Source: Bathymodiolus brooksi
Lineage: Eukaryota; Mollusca; Bivalvia; Mytilida; Modiolidae
DNA length: 64,000 nt
Direction of reading: 5' to 3'
Assembly (NCBI GenBank): GCA_963680875.1
Contig: OY804579.1
Coordinates: forward strand, 36,007,804 to 36,071,803
Below, one piece after another: positions 1 to 12,101 of this stretch. Position numbers and translations under genes: made by a program. A model generated the notes under the pieces. That model was not told where the DNA came from. It saw only the letters and a list, made by a program, of their open reading frames with translations, and did no database searches. Position 1 is the stretch's first letter, and each line of letters opens with the position of its first letter.

Positions 1-174
1 CTGACCTAATTCTATATAGTAATATACTACATAGTATTAAAAACGTAGATATCTAATTTAATGCCCTCGACGCGGTTCATGAATAACCTTCATCTGGTAC
101 GCTCAAAGAATTGAAAGCCAAATAATATAAACGTCTCTGGGAGCAAGACAATCAAAAGGCCTAAACGGGATAAC

Positions 175-305
175 AAAAATCGGCTAAGGATATCTTGAGG
201 AAGGCGAACATGCGATTGCATATTTAATCAAAGGGCCTACACGAGAAAGGCAAAATCGGCTAAGGTTGCATATGCTTCGGGAAGGCGAACATGTAATTGC
301 AAATG
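175..305. repeat. diverged 76-bp direct duplication
   Basis: Two imperfect copies lie about 76 bp apart. Each contains aatcggctaagg followed by gaaggcgaacatg and attgca. The second copy has a small insertion. The flanking bases from 1 to about 640 are AT-rich, show no codon structure, and contain nothing else I can name. Confidence 0.6.
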
Positions 306-639
306 CAAAAAATATGTGTAATATAAGCTAGCAAATACAGATAATTTAAACCAATGAAAAGCAATCGATCACAATGTTTCGAATTCACGTAAACAAAATA
401 ATTTCAATGTACGTACGTACACAGGATCATTGCAAGAGCATTAGAACGTTATCATTTACATATATAACATACATTAATCAATTACATTGCCCTTGGAATA
501 ACTGTTCGTTCTTGTGCTAAAAGTGCGCTTGCACCTTACACAGTTAATACTATTAAAAGCGGTACGACGAACAAAGTTGCTAACATGTTCTAAGCAGCCT
601 AAGGTTCTTTAGTTTGTTAACAATTGACATTGTTTAGTT

Positions 640-1510
640 GTCTTGAAAAAAAACCTATACACACCTATTTTTAGGGGTACAGTGTAAAACTACTAATGTA
701 GCTTGTCTAGCAGAGACAAACAGAACTCCTTTGCATCTAAAAATCAAACTTTCAGCTATAAAATTACTTGATCACATAGTTAACTCCCCAAATACACTTG
801 TAAATAAAATTTATATAAATACAGAAAAAACCAATAAATGGGTAACCACTATAAAAGAGTGGATTAATAAGTTAGGAATTGGACATCTTAACTTTAACAC
901 AAATAATAGTAAATTTCATATTAATAGCATTCAACAAAGGATTCAAGAATATGAATAGCTTGATTAATGTGTGTGAAAAGTTGAAGTTTTTTCGAGAAAT
1001 TCATAAAAGTGGTGAAAGACCCCCATACATTGATATCTGTAAATTAAAATCAGATAGATCTTTGCTGTACAAATTTCGGCTTAGTGCTCATTCTCTAGCC
1101 ATTGAAAAAGGTCGTTACTCAAATGTAGAGAGACAGAATCGTTTCTGCCTGTCATGTGATACGGGAGAAGTTGAGAACGAATATCATTTCTTTTCAACTT
1201 GTCCACATTATATATCTTCAAGAAAAACATTCGTACAAAAAGTTAACATTAAAATAGTTAACTCAAATATTTCATTCAGACACATGTTTTTACTTTTTAA
1301 TAGCAGTTTGCCAGTCACTCTTAAAATTACAGTCAATTTTTTAAATGATTGTTTTTTAATGAGAAAGGCCATTTAGAAACTGTGGCTATTTTAAAATAGC
1401 ACTAAATACCACTGTCATTCCATGAGTCTGTTATTCTGTATTGTTTCAGTTTATGCCATAGCCATTTATTGTAAATGTGTTCGTGCAAATAAAATATTGT
1501 CTGTCGTCTA
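640..1510 (+). mobile_element. 3' end of a truncated non-LTR (LINE-like) retrotransposon
   Basis: The segment holds the C-terminal part of a reverse-transcriptase ORF (see the overlapping pseudogene entry). It is followed by a short 3' UTR that ends near an AATAAA signal at about 1489 and a TGTC/TATTG-rich low-complexity tail around 1500-1520. The 5' part of the element, including the RT catalytic core, is absent, as expected of 5'-truncated LINE insertions. No target-site duplication could be defined by eye. Confidence 0.7.
647..1376 (+). pseudogene. C-terminal fragment of LINE ORF2, frameshifted
   Basis: The coding remnant lies in two frames. Frame 1 runs from about 647 to a stop at 956-958 and includes CLAETNRTPLHLKIKLSAI, which resembles the post-RT region of invertebrate LINE proteins. 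The reading then continues in the +1 frame (about 930-1376) with KLKFFREIHKSGERP and RLSAHSLAIEKGRY, then a CLSC...HFFSTCPHY cysteine/histidine motif. That CxxC-H-C arrangement is the usual C-terminal feature of many animal LINE ORF2 proteins. The frame change between about 930 and 955 and the missing RT domain mean it is dead. It sits alone, with no ORF1 or 5' UTR. The family clade (Jockey- or CR1-like) is uncertain. The LINE ending itself is well supported. Confidence 0.7.
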
Positions 1511-2400
1511 TTGTCTATATTAAACGTAAGAAATTAGAGAGAAAATAACATGAATTCGATTGCCAACGATTATTAAATTATCCTTTAATGCACGAAAGAA
1601 AACTGATGTTGCAACAATGCAATACCGGTGAATTGTCACATGATGTCCTTCTTACTTTAGGAGCAGAATGTCTATATATGGCCTATTGTTCGATGCGTGA
1701 TTCAATGCTCTAAAAATATATGAATTTTGTTATTGTTACTAAACTTAGATCACGGAAACCAATTGTTAACGGAATATGGACATTAACATTTAAAATTATA
1801 GGACAACAATACTTAGTGGTCGTATATAAACAACAAAAACAAAACAAAATTACAATCATTGACAATACAGACTCCCACGGCAAACATTTGGTTTTAATAA
1901 TACCTCCCTTGTTATTTATATTGCGTGAAACCAAGATCACAATTTAGTTGTAGTCATTCTTTCAAAATAATATATAATTACTTAAACCGGGTCAATAACC
2001 ATTTCTATCTAGACTGCGATATGGACGTAACATAACACAAAATATATCTAATTTCTTATGTTCTTGAACTTTTTTGAAGACATGATTTGTAAGGAGTACG
2101 CAAAAAAAAATCTACGTTTCAATAACCTTGACTAAAATTAATTATACAAAAGGTCTGGTTTATCTCTACGGTGAACTACACGCCACATTTTCATATAGGT
2201 GGAAAACAGATGTCCAACAAGCTTATATTAGTGTACATATTGTTTTCCTTCCCTGAATATTGAGAGAACATTTTAACAATTTATTTAGCACTTTGAATTG
2301 CTATGCCATACACAAGGACAATGACATTGTTACATCACTCCAGAATGCTGAAGTCCGTTTATCGTCAAATCAAAGAGTGCACTACTTGTCAGAATACAGC
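1511..2400. other. intergenic, nothing recognised
   Basis: AT-rich sequence. Short open stretches on both strands at 1710-1947 overlap each other and show no domain, start context or splice logic. I see no gene here. Confidence 0.6.
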
Positions 2401-2404
2401 ACAT

Positions 2405-2746
2405 ATACACGACCGTCACGCCACAAGTGGACAATTACTTGACAGGATCTAGTCCCGTGATATACCAGTCAAGATAAATGGTACATAATTTGTCAAAATA
2501 CAAAACTGTGATACGCGCGTCAAGCTACAAGTGTACTATTATTGTCTGGTCCACTTCGGTGATATGCCATTCAAGCCACATGTATGTTACATTACTTGTC
2601 AGAAAACAGAACCGTGATACGACCACCAAGCCACAAGAAAATACGATTACTTGTAAAAGTAATGGTACCTTTTCAAAGACAGGACCGTGTTACGCCAATC
2701 AAGCCACCGGTTATATTACTTCCCAGTGTCCATGATACACCGGTCT
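2405..2746. repeat. decayed minisatellite, unit about 51 bp
   Basis: Degenerate units begin with gtgatacgcc or gtgatatacc at 2457, 2508, 2559, 2614, 2687 and 2732. The spacings are 51, 51, 55, 73 and 45 bp. Shared words inside the unit are tcaagccacaagt and attacttgtcagaa, followed by acag.acc. Copies are perhaps 65-75 percent alike, so the array is old. The short open frames at 2260-2442 and 2478-2735 are by-products of this repeat. Confidence 0.7.
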
Positions 2747-4225
2747 CATCACTAATACGGTAGTACGATTGCAAGTAACATTAACGTTTATGATTAGATA
2801 AAGTACACAAAGAAATTCTAGAGAATCAATCTACTCACGTTCATCGTACAATTATCTGTGTAAAGTCATAGTATTTGACCCTCACCAACAATCGGAAATA
2901 GTCAAAACATTTGAGGTCAAGGTAAATCAATGTTTGTTAACGCGGAGGACCACCTCAAGCTCAAATGAGGCAACAGAATTTAATCAGTTAATTTTGTTTT
3001 AACGTAACTTGTGCAATAAACAAACTCTGATATCAGGAACTTCAAAGGATGTTTGCACCTGAAGCCTGTATAAATCTTCCTTCTTGATTTTCTCTTATCT
3101 AATGTGTTATAAATCCAAGACAAGGTGCATCTAATATTCTAATTATTATTTTACCTGTCTACACACAGATAACATAACCATTCTGAAGAAGTCATAAAAA
3201 AGTGGTAATTTTTAAAATCTTATAACTGTAAAATTAAACCGTATGGAACGAATCGGTGGTGATACACTGTAGGTCAAGGAGAAAGTATAAGTAACTGATC
3301 TACAAACTCATAGAAAGATTGCAGACTTGGTTAAATAACGAACAAATATTTCATTAGTACTTTTGAAGTTAGGACGAACCGCTGTGCAATGTTCTGCTTA
3401 ATGGACAAATAATTGATGCAAAGAGATTTGGTAATTATTAACAACATAAATGCAATAAAACATAAGAAGTCGTAACAAAGTATTCGTAACCTATAACAAT
3501 CAGGTGAACTAAAACTTCTTTCCTTTAAAGAGTTTTTTTTTGCCCCAAGGGAAGCAAATAGTAGTACCCCCTTTCACTTGGTAAATAGAAAATGTTATTT
3601 TATAACCGTACGGCAACATAAAGCCAGACATATTAATTGTAATGCTTAACGTCTGATTAACGTCACCTCTAAGCCTAATATTATTTTTGTAAAATTTAAA
3701 TCAAATTTCCATCATACAAATCTAGGTCATTTAATTTGTCAATTATTATTATTATTATTATACATAAGACAAATTATACTGTTATTATGTTTATCATTGT
3801 AAAATGTGAATTAATAACAATGTCCCCCCTTTAATACAGTTTTCCCAATCTAAATAATCTTAACATTATATTTAATCTGAACAGTTGAACTATGACATGA
3901 ATTTCAGATATTAAAGATTCTTTCTTATGACATGAAACATTGTTTCCAAAATAATATTAAATTTTAAAAACCAGTGTGGCCATTATAAGGTTTTGCTGTT
4001 TCTGATTTTCTCAGTTCAACAAAAACAAACAAAACACTGGTCTATCTTCAACACCTATCTAAAAATTTTCACGACTGGTTTATTTTCAAAGCCATAGTCC
4101 AGTTTTATCAAATGTTCAATGCCACCACCATACTATATATATGATAGTTTCAGAATGTTTGATATACAATAGTCTCCTTGGACACCATAGATTGGTTTGA
4201 ACAAGAGATGGTCCCCAAAAAGCTG
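2747..4225. other. AT-rich intergenic DNA with a small ATT microsatellite
   Basis: No credible exon is seen. A run of about six ATT units lies at 3742-3760. A homopolymer-rich stretch surrounds 3530-3545. Nothing else stands out. Confidence 0.6.
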
Positions 4226-4234
4226 CTATAATGT

Positions 4235-6408
4235 CTTGTGGTTCCTATCAGGATAAACAGAGATGGATGACTAACTGGTTCATACTGCATAGGATACATA
4301 TCGTGCATAAACAGAGAATAACTACCCCGTTCATACTGCATAGGATACATATCGTGCATAAACAGAGAATAACTACCCAGTTCTTACTGCATAGGATTCA
4401 TATCGTGCATAAACAGAGAATAACTACCCAGTTCATACTGCATATGATTCATATCGTGCATAAACAGAGAATAACTACCCAGTTCTTACTGCATAGGATA
4501 CATATCGTGCATAAACAGAGAATAACTACCCCGTTCTTACTGTATAGGATACATATCGTGCATAAACAGAGAATAACTACCCAGTTCTTACTGCATAGGA
4601 TACATATCGTGCATAAATAGAGAATAACTACCCAGTTCTTACTGTATAGGATACATATCGTGCATAAACAGAGAATAACTACCCAGTTCATACTGCATAG
4701 GATACATATCGTGCTTAAACAGAGAATAACTACCCAGTTCTTACTGCATAGGATACATATCGTGCATAAACAGAGAATAACTACCCAGTTCTTACTGCAT
4801 AGGATACATATCGTGCATAAACAGAGAATAACTACCCAGTTCTTACTGCATAGGATTCATATCGTGCATAAACAGAGAATAACTACCCAGTTCTTACTGC
4901 ATATGATACATATCGTGCATAAACAGAGAATAACTACCCAGTTCTTACTGCATAGGATTCATATCGTGCATAAACAGAGAACAACTACCCAGTTCTTACT
5001 GCATAGGATACATATCGTGCATAAACAGAGAATAACTACCCAGTTCTTACTGCATAGGATACATATCGTGCATAAACAGAGAATAACTACCCAGTTCTTA
5101 CTGCATAGGATTCATATCGTGCATAAACAGAGAATAACTACCCAGTTCTTACTGCATAGGATTCATATCGTGCATAAACAGAGAATAACTACCCAGTTCT
5201 TACTGCATAGGATTCATATCGTGCATAAACAGAGAATAACTACCCAGTTCTTACTGCATAGGATACATATCATGCATAAACAGAGAATAACTACCCAGTT
5301 CTTACTGCATAGGATACATATCGTGCATAAACAGAGAATAACTACCCAGTTCTTACTGTATAGGATACATATCGTGTATAAACAGAGAATAACTACCCAG
5401 TTCTTACTGCATAGGATACATATCGTGCATAAACAGAGAATAACTACCCAGTTCTTACTGCATAGGATACATATCGTGCATAAACAGAAAATAACTACCC
5501 AGTTCTTACTGCATAGGATTCATATCGTGCATAAACAGAGAATAACTACCCAGTTCTTACTGCATAGGATTCATATCGTGCATAAGCATAGAATAACTAC
5601 CCAGTTCTTACTGCATAGGATACATATCGTGCATAAACAGAGAATAACTACCCAGTTCTTACTGCATAGGATACATATCGTGCATAAACAGAGAATAACT
5701 ACCCAGTTCTTACTGCATAGGATACATATCGTGCATAAACAGAGAATAACTACCCAGTTCTTTCTGCATAGGATACATATCGTGCATAAACAGAGAATAA
5801 CTACCCAGTTCTTACTGCATAGGATACATATCGTGCATAAACAGAGAATAACTACCCAGTTCTTACTGCATAGGATACATATCGTGCATAAACAGAGAAT
5901 AACTACCCAGTTCTTACTGCATAGGATACATATCGTGCATAAACAGAGAATAACTACCCAGTTCTTACTGCATAGGATACATATCATGCATAAACAGAGA
6001 ATAACTACCCAGTTCGTACTGCATAGGATACATATCGTGCATAAACAGAGAATAACTACCCAGTTCTTACTGCATAGGATACATATGGTGCATAAACAGA
6101 GAATAACTACCCAGTTCTTACTGCATAGGATACATATCGTGCATAAACAGAGAATAACTACCCAGTTCTTACTGCATAGGATACATATCGTGCATAAACA
6201 GAGAATAACTACCCAGTTCTTACTGCATAGGATACATATTGTGAATAAACAGAGAATAACTACCCAGTTCTTACTGTATAGGATACATATCGTGCATAAA
6301 CAGAGAATAACTACCCAGTTCTTACTGCGCAAACCACTACGAATAAGCAAGAGACTGATGACTAACCGGTTCCTATTGCGAATAAACAGAGACTGGTGAC
6401 CATTCGAT
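4235..6408 (+). repeat. 51-bp tandem array, about 41 copies
   Basis: The unit is 51 bp, built around cataaacagagaataactac, then ccagttcttactgcatagg and atacatatcgtg. It is near-perfect from about 4290 to 6335. Edge units are degenerate: 4246-4290 reads agatggatgactaactggtt, and 6335-6408 carries a similar divergent form. Faint traces reach about 6500. Within the array most differences are single substitutions, for example gatac versus gattc and cttact versus catact. Because 51 is divisible by 3, one frame on each strand stays open. On the plus strand it runs 4231-6399 as a 17-residue repeat (HKQRITTQFLLHRIHIV), broken only by one C-to-T change that makes TAG at 4618-4620. On the minus strand it runs 5571-6350. 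No promoter, signal peptide or domain supports translation. Confidence 0.95.
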
Positions 6409-6499
6409 TGTTACTGTGTATAATTCTTACTTTAAGGACAAACATATAAAGGCTATTTGGGTTCTGACTGCATAGGATATATACTTATTACGAATAAAC

Positions 6500-7575
6500 A
6501 TAATAATCTGTAAACATTGGAAGGATTAGATGGAGAAGAAATATATTTTAATGGTTAATTTGACCTTGTGTAGATTATTAGTGATACAGAAAGAACATAA
6601 TCTATATTAACGGCGGTTATTTGATGTATGCTTCTGTCTGACTTTGATAAATCCACAGCATCATTGCTCTAGACCTATAGAGTGACATATTATACAAGGA
6701 ATCAATATATGTTATGACAGATCTGACACATTACTCAACGTTTCTAATATATCGTTTTGAAAAAACACCACGTGGTGTATCATATTTTATTGCTGTACAA
6801 TTACATAATATGACATCGTTATATGGGGGAAATTTGTATAACTGATCAAAGTCAACCAAACATATAATAGTAGAAAACACCATTATATAATTACTAGTTC
6901 TGTTTGTAGAACATTTAAATTTATTTCTTAAAATGTATTTTTTGCATTAAGAAAGAATTTAAGAAGTTAAGCCGAATTTCATTTCGTGGAATTTGTAGAA
7001 TATGAAAATATGAATGATTTTAGAAATAATATTGACACACTTGAGGTGACAATTAGATATAGCAATAAATACCAAGTTTTGCAAAATCATATCTCCCTGG
7101 GCACATTACATATTTGATCTATATTGTAATATAAAATAACGCATAGTTCAATACTAAACAAACAATTCATTCAAGAAGAAATGAAAACAAGCACAGATCT
7201 AGTCTCGCTGTTGGTTAATCTTTATTTGAAAAAGACACCAACTCAATCTGTTTAATGTGCTAATCCGTTTATTAGACACATATTATAACAAGGGACAACT
7301 TAAATGAACTGTATTTGAGAATGGAAGTCCATGATCAACGTAAATAATATTGAAAGAAATATCTATTTATGAACACATAAACAAATCTAACAAAGGTGAA
7401 GTCAAAATTAGTAAACACTAGAATGAAGCGTTATAATCCCATTCAAACAGGACAAATATATTTGCAGAGAAAAAAAAAGACAAATTATGAACTGATAGTA
7501 AAAAAAAATTACACTTTAAAGCCAGTTAAATTTAACTGCAAATTAAGGAGTCTATTTGTTAACTGTACACTACAG
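6500..7575. other. AT-rich intergenic DNA, nothing recognised
   Basis: No codon bias, domain or repeat was recognised. The 61-codon open stretch at 7396-7581 is Lys/Asn-rich low-complexity sequence and is not supported as a gene. Confidence 0.55.
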
Positions 7576-7579
7576 TCGT

Positions 7580-7662
7580 GATAACCTTTAAACAAAAGTT
7601 CTTCGCAAACAGGGAAGTCATATAATCTTTAAACAAATGTTCTTTGCAAACAAGGAACGTGG
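7580..7662. repeat. 41-bp duplication, two copies
   Basis: The words ataacctttaaacaaaagtt and ataatctttaaacaaatgtt start 41 bp apart (7581 and 7622). Both are followed by ctt.gcaaacagggaa-like sequence. Confidence 0.6.
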
Positions 7663-7701
7663 TTTTTAGCATTTGCAAACCTCGTGTGTGGTAACCGGTA
7701 A

Positions 7702-7783
7702 TTACACAGCAATTAACTTGTTTCTGGATAAATCCAATTTCTCTGATTCAGAAGTGAATGTCCAGATAAATTTGAACTTGCTG
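7702..7783 (-). CDS. speculative terminal exon of the secreted-protein gene
   Basis: On the minus strand, a pyrimidine-biased stretch ending in gcttgtacag could act as a splice acceptor just upstream of 7783. The open exon is 82 nt, ending at TAA (7704-7702). It supplies exactly the one nucleotide needed to complete the split codon left by the signal-peptide exon ending at 11856. It would encode 27 further residues, including FIWTFTSESEKLDLSRNKL. If real, the 35-bp satellite array lies wholly inside the last intron. A 27-codon open frame occurs by chance often enough that this is only a candidate. No clear AATAAA was seen just downstream. Confidence 0.15.
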
Positions 7784-8029
7784 CTGTACAAGCAAGATAA
7801 CCTGGTTATAGATTCATTCAATATCTGACAATTGTCTACAAGGAAGTGTAGTCTTTCAAGTGCATGTTTCATGTACATATCCCCCTTTAAACAGAGGAGA
7901 ATGTAACACTATTTTAGTCATCAAAATGGTTCAGGTCGATGTTAAAAGTCTTAAATAGAAAATGATTGGCAATTTTTTGACAATGAATACCGGTTTATAA
8001 CGAGGCTTTATGACAATAGAGATTATTTC

Positions 8030-8303
8030 TATATTCTTATTGTGAAGTTTCCATATAAATGTAACAACATTCCAGGAGCACCTGCATGAGTAGTTTATAG
8101 ATATCATATGATAATCCAGGGCTTGTGGTTCCTATCACGATATTCCTTGATAGATTATTGCTGCTAACAAGGAGGCTACTGAACCAAGGGTTCCTAGTGG
8201 TTAAATTGAAGTCATTACTTGGAAAGTTTTGTGGTCGCTACCATGACTTGGTTTACCGTTAAATAATAGCTGTATCACAAATGAAATCGGATATGTTCCC
8301 TTT
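8030..8303 (+). pseudogene. C-terminal fragment of a mussel retroelement RT ORF
   Basis: The nucleotide sequence and the open segment at about 8135-8262 (reading FLDRLLLLTRRLLNQGFLVV, then KLKS and GRYHDLV) resemble the end of an abundant bivalve reverse-transcriptase ORF that I recognise from memory. A second, reverse-oriented copy with the same protein words lies at 45490-45645. Homology appears to start near 8030 (aacattccaggagcacctgc) and stop at about 8303, where the 35-bp array begins. The in-frame TAA at 8260-8262 and several lesions upstream make it non-functional. The exact retroelement clade is unknown to me. Confidence 0.6.
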
Positions 8304-11145
8304 ACACTATACCCATAAGAATAACTATAAAAGTGTTTCCACTATACCCATAAGAATAACTATAAAAGTGTTTCCACTATACCCATAAGAATAACTATAA
8401 GTATTTCCACTATACCCATAAGAATAACTATAAAAGTGTTTCCACTATACTCATAAGAATAACTATAAGTGTTTCCACTATACCCATAAGAATAACTATA
8501 AAAGTGTTTCCACTAGACCCATAAGAATAACTATAAAAGTGTTTCCACTATACCCATAAGAATAACTATAAAAGTGTTTCCACTATACCCATAAGAATAA
8601 CTATAAGTGTTTCCACTATACCCATAATAATAACTATAAAAGTGTTTCCACTATACCCATAAGAATAACTAAGTGTTTCCACTATACCCATAAGAATAAC
8701 TATAAGTGATTCCACTATACCCATAAGAATAACTATAAAAGTGTTTCCACTATACCCATAAGAATAACTAAGTGTTTCCACTATACCCATAAGAATAACT
8801 ATAAGGGTTTCCACTATACCCATAAGAATAACTATAAAAGTGTTTCCACTATACCCATAAGAATAACTATAAGTGTTTCCACTATACCCATAAGAATAAC
8901 TATAAAAGTGTTTCCACTAGACCCATAAGAATAACTATAAAAGTGTTTCCACTATACCCATAAGAATAACTATAAAAGTGTTTCCACTATATCCATAAGA
9001 ATAACTATAAAAGTATTTCCACTATATCCATAAGAATAACTATAAAAGTGGTTCCATTATACCCATAAGAATAACTATAAAAGTGTTTCCACTATACCCA
9101 TAAGAATAACTATAAAAGTGGTTCCACTATACCCATAAGAATAACTATAAAAGTGTTTCCACTATACCCATAATAATAACTATAAAAGTGTTTCCACTAG
9201 ACCCATAAGAATAACTATAAAAGTGTTTCCACTATACCCATAAGAATAACTATAAAAGTGTTTCCACTATACCCATAAGAATAACTAAAAAAGTGTTTCT
9301 ACTATACCCATAAGAATAACTATAAAAGTGTTTCCACTAGACTCATAAGAATAACTATAAAAGTGTTTCCACTATACTCATAAGAATAACTATAAGTGTT
9401 TCCACTATTCCCATAAGAATAACTATAAAAGTGTTCCACTATACCCATAAAAATAACTATAAGTGTTTCCACTATACCCATAAGAATAACTATAAAAGTG
9501 TTTCCACTAGACTCATAAGAATAACTATAAGTGTTTCCACTATACCCATAAGAATAACTATAAGTGTTTCCACTATACACATAATAACTATAAAAGTGTT
9601 TCCACTAGACCCATAAGAATAACTATAAGTGTTTCCACTATACCCATAAGAATAACTATAAAAGTGTTTCCACTATACCCATAAGAATAACTATAAGTGT
9701 TTCCACTATACCCATAAGAATAACTATAAAAGTGTTTCCACTAGACTCATAAGAATAACTATAAAAGTGTTTCCACTAGACTCATAAGAATAACTATAAG
9801 TGTTTCCACTATACCCATAAGAATAACTATAAGTGTTTCCACTATACACATAATAATAACTATAAAAGTGTTTCCACTAGACCCATAAGAATAACTATAA
9901 GTGCTTCCACTATACCCATAAGAATAACTATAAAAGTGTTTCCACTATACCCATAAGAATAACTATAAGTGTTTCCACTATACCAATAAGAATAACTATA
10001 AAAGTGTTTCCACTATACCCATAAGAATAACTATAAAAGTGTTTCCACTATATCCATAAGAATAGCTATAAGTGTTTCCAATATACCCATAAGAATAACT
10101 ATAAAAGTGTTTCCACTATACCCATAAGAATAACTATAAGTGTTTCCACTATACCCATAAGAATAACTATAAAAGTGTTTCCACTATACCCATAAGAATA
10201 ACTATAAAAGTGTTTCCACTATACCCATAAGAATAACTATAAAAGTGGTTCCACTATACCCATAAGAATAACTATAAGTGTTTCCACTATACCCATAAGA
10301 ATAACTATAAAAGTGTTTCCACTATACCCATAAGAATAACTATAAGTGTTTCCACTATACCCATAAGAATAACTATAAAAGTGTTTCCACTAGACCCATA
10401 AGAATAACTATAAGTGTTTCCACTATACCCATAAGAATAACTATAAAAGTGTTTCCACTATACCCATAAGAATAACTATAAAAGTGTTTCCACTATACCC
10501 ATAAGAATAACTATAAAAGTGTTTCCACTAGACCCATAAGAATAACTATAAAAGTGTTTCCACTAGACCCAAAGTAATAACTATAAAAGTGTTTCTACTA
10601 TACCCATAAGAATAACTATAAAAGTGTTTCCACTAGACCCATAAGAATAACTATAAAAGTGTTTCCACTATACCCATAAGAATAACTATAAAAGTGTTTC
10701 CACTATACCCATAAGAATAACTATAAAAGTGTTTCCACTATACCCATAAGAATAACTATAAAAGTGTTTCCACTAGACTCATAGGAATAACTATAAAAGT
10801 GTTTCCACTAGACCCATAGTAATAACTATACAGGTGTTTGCACTAGACCAACAGGAATAACTATAAAAGTGTTTCCACTAGACCCATAGTAATAACTATA
10901 CAGGTGTTTGCACTAGACCAACAGGAATAATTATAAAAGTGTTTCCACTAGACCCATAGTAATAACTATACAGGTGTTTGCACTAGACCAACAGGAATAA
11001 CTATAAAAGTGTTTCCACTAGACCCATAGTAATAATATACAGGTGTTTGCACTAGATCAACAGGAATAACTATAAAAGGTTTTCCACCACACCCACAGAA
11101 ACAATTATAAGGCTTTCATCAGATCCATGGGATAGGAATAACTTT
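8304..11145. repeat. 35-bp tandem array, about 82 copies, with 32- and 30-bp variants
   Basis: The basic unit is actatacccataagaataac followed by tataaaagtgtttcc (35 bp). A frequent variant lacks three A residues (ctataagtg, 32 bp). A rarer one reads aactaagtg (30 bp). Because lengths vary, no reading frame persists; short open frames at 8566-8823, 9320-9580 and 9431-9616 are by-products. Base variants such as ctagaccc, ctagactc and ctatatcc recur in different parts, showing exchange among copies. Each full unit contains TATAAAAG, identical to a strong TATA-box consensus. The array starts abruptly against the retroelement fragment and decays past 11085. Confidence 0.95.
10801..11080. repeat. 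four copies of a 70-bp dimeric higher-order unit
   Basis: At the right end of the 35-bp array two diverged monomers amplified together. The word gtttccactagacccatagt starts at 10801, 10871, 10941 and 11011, exactly 70 bp apart. The partner monomer carries caggtgtttgcactagacca then acaggaataa. The dimer is absent from the rest of the array. Confidence 0.9.
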
Positions 11146-11850
11146 AAAACAGTTTACAAATTATTAAAAACTTGAATGGTATCGAAATTCAAGTATTTGC
11201 CAATTTCACCTTGTTGCCTTCATACAAACAATTAGAAATAATTATATACAGGGGGTAAAATACCATACAATTGAAAGTCCAATCAGCCTTTTAAATGCAC
11301 ATGCTACAATCTTTAAAAAAAATGCTTTTGAATGTGCATAAATCATTGACAAATTTTTAAATGTATACCTTAATTGTCCTAGATTTACTAATATTATACT
11401 ATCATTGTACAGATAAATATATCAGGGTTAGTTAACTATATTGTTTCTGAATAAATGGTGTGATTGTGTAAATTTCCACATTCCGGATTTGATTCTAAAA
11501 TTATTGGGTTTTTTGTAGAGTTATTTCTTCAACCTGTTCCATGTAAGAGGAACGAAAAGGACAAAGAATTTGAGTAGAAATTTCTTATAATCAATAATTT
11601 GTTGATATGTGAACCTTGCAAAAAAAACCAAAACAGATGATAACTTATTAGTAAATAGAAAGTTCACAAGTTGTTATATTCAAATTTTGTACAAAATATG
11701 AAAAAAATATGTTATTTTTGTTGAACTTTGAACTCAACCGTTGTATCCGTATTAAAGGGAAATAACTCAAATGAAAAGGTGTAGAAACAAACGTATAATT
11801 TTAGAATCAAATCGGAAATTTGCAAAAGGTTTATTGTGGTATACATTTTA
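11146..11850. other. AT-rich DNA, intron-like, nothing recognised
   Basis: No open frame or repeat of note. If the exon at 11856-12101 belongs to a spliced gene, this is the start of its downstream intron. Confidence 0.5.
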
Positions 11851-11855
11851 CTCAC

Positions 11856-12101
11856 TTTATAGTTTCATTAAATAGAAGATATGCTGATATTTCATCGCCT
11901 TTCGGAAGTACTTTGTTATCAAAGAAGATTTCAGCGTTGTTCATATCATGATAATAAAAATTGCCAGTTTGTGGTGGTGCAGACGGAAGTTTTTGTCGAG
12001 ACTTTTGTCCAATAACTTGATTTGACACGCCAAGTAATATCACAAGGTTTGCAATAATTATTATAGATCCTTTACAACAACAAAGTCGTATCATTGTGAT
12101 C
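11856..12101 (-). CDS. signal-peptide exon of a putative small secreted protein
   Basis: On the minus strand this exon is framed by a strong acceptor (a T-rich tract ending in tttatttacag, just above 12101) and a consensus donor GTGAGT that starts at 11855. The start codon is ATG at 12094-12092, seven bases into the exon. The 79 complete codons plus two bases begin with a short Cys/Lys stretch, MIRLCCCKG. A hydrophobic core (SIIIIANLVILLGVS) follows, with a likely cleavage after about residue 29 (QVIG). The secreted part starts QKSRQKLPSAPPQTGNF, then has an acidic/hydrophobic stretch ending in ISAYLLFNETI. I do not recognise the family. The hydrophobic segment could instead be a type II membrane anchor. 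A 50-nt upstream exon (15794-15843) fits as 5' UTR. Downstream exons are not secure. Confidence 0.6.

Noticed and set aside
1710..1947. Overlapping open frames on both strands
   Set aside because: They are mirror by-products of a stop-poor stretch with no domain or splice signal.
4660..6399. A 579-residue repeat protein from the 51-bp array
   Set aside because: The minus strand of the same array is also open, unit length explains both, and no coding signals flank it.
8566..9616. Glycine/valine-rich and His-rich short proteins in the 35-bp array
   Set aside because: Frames arise from the repeat and are broken by 32- and 30-bp units.
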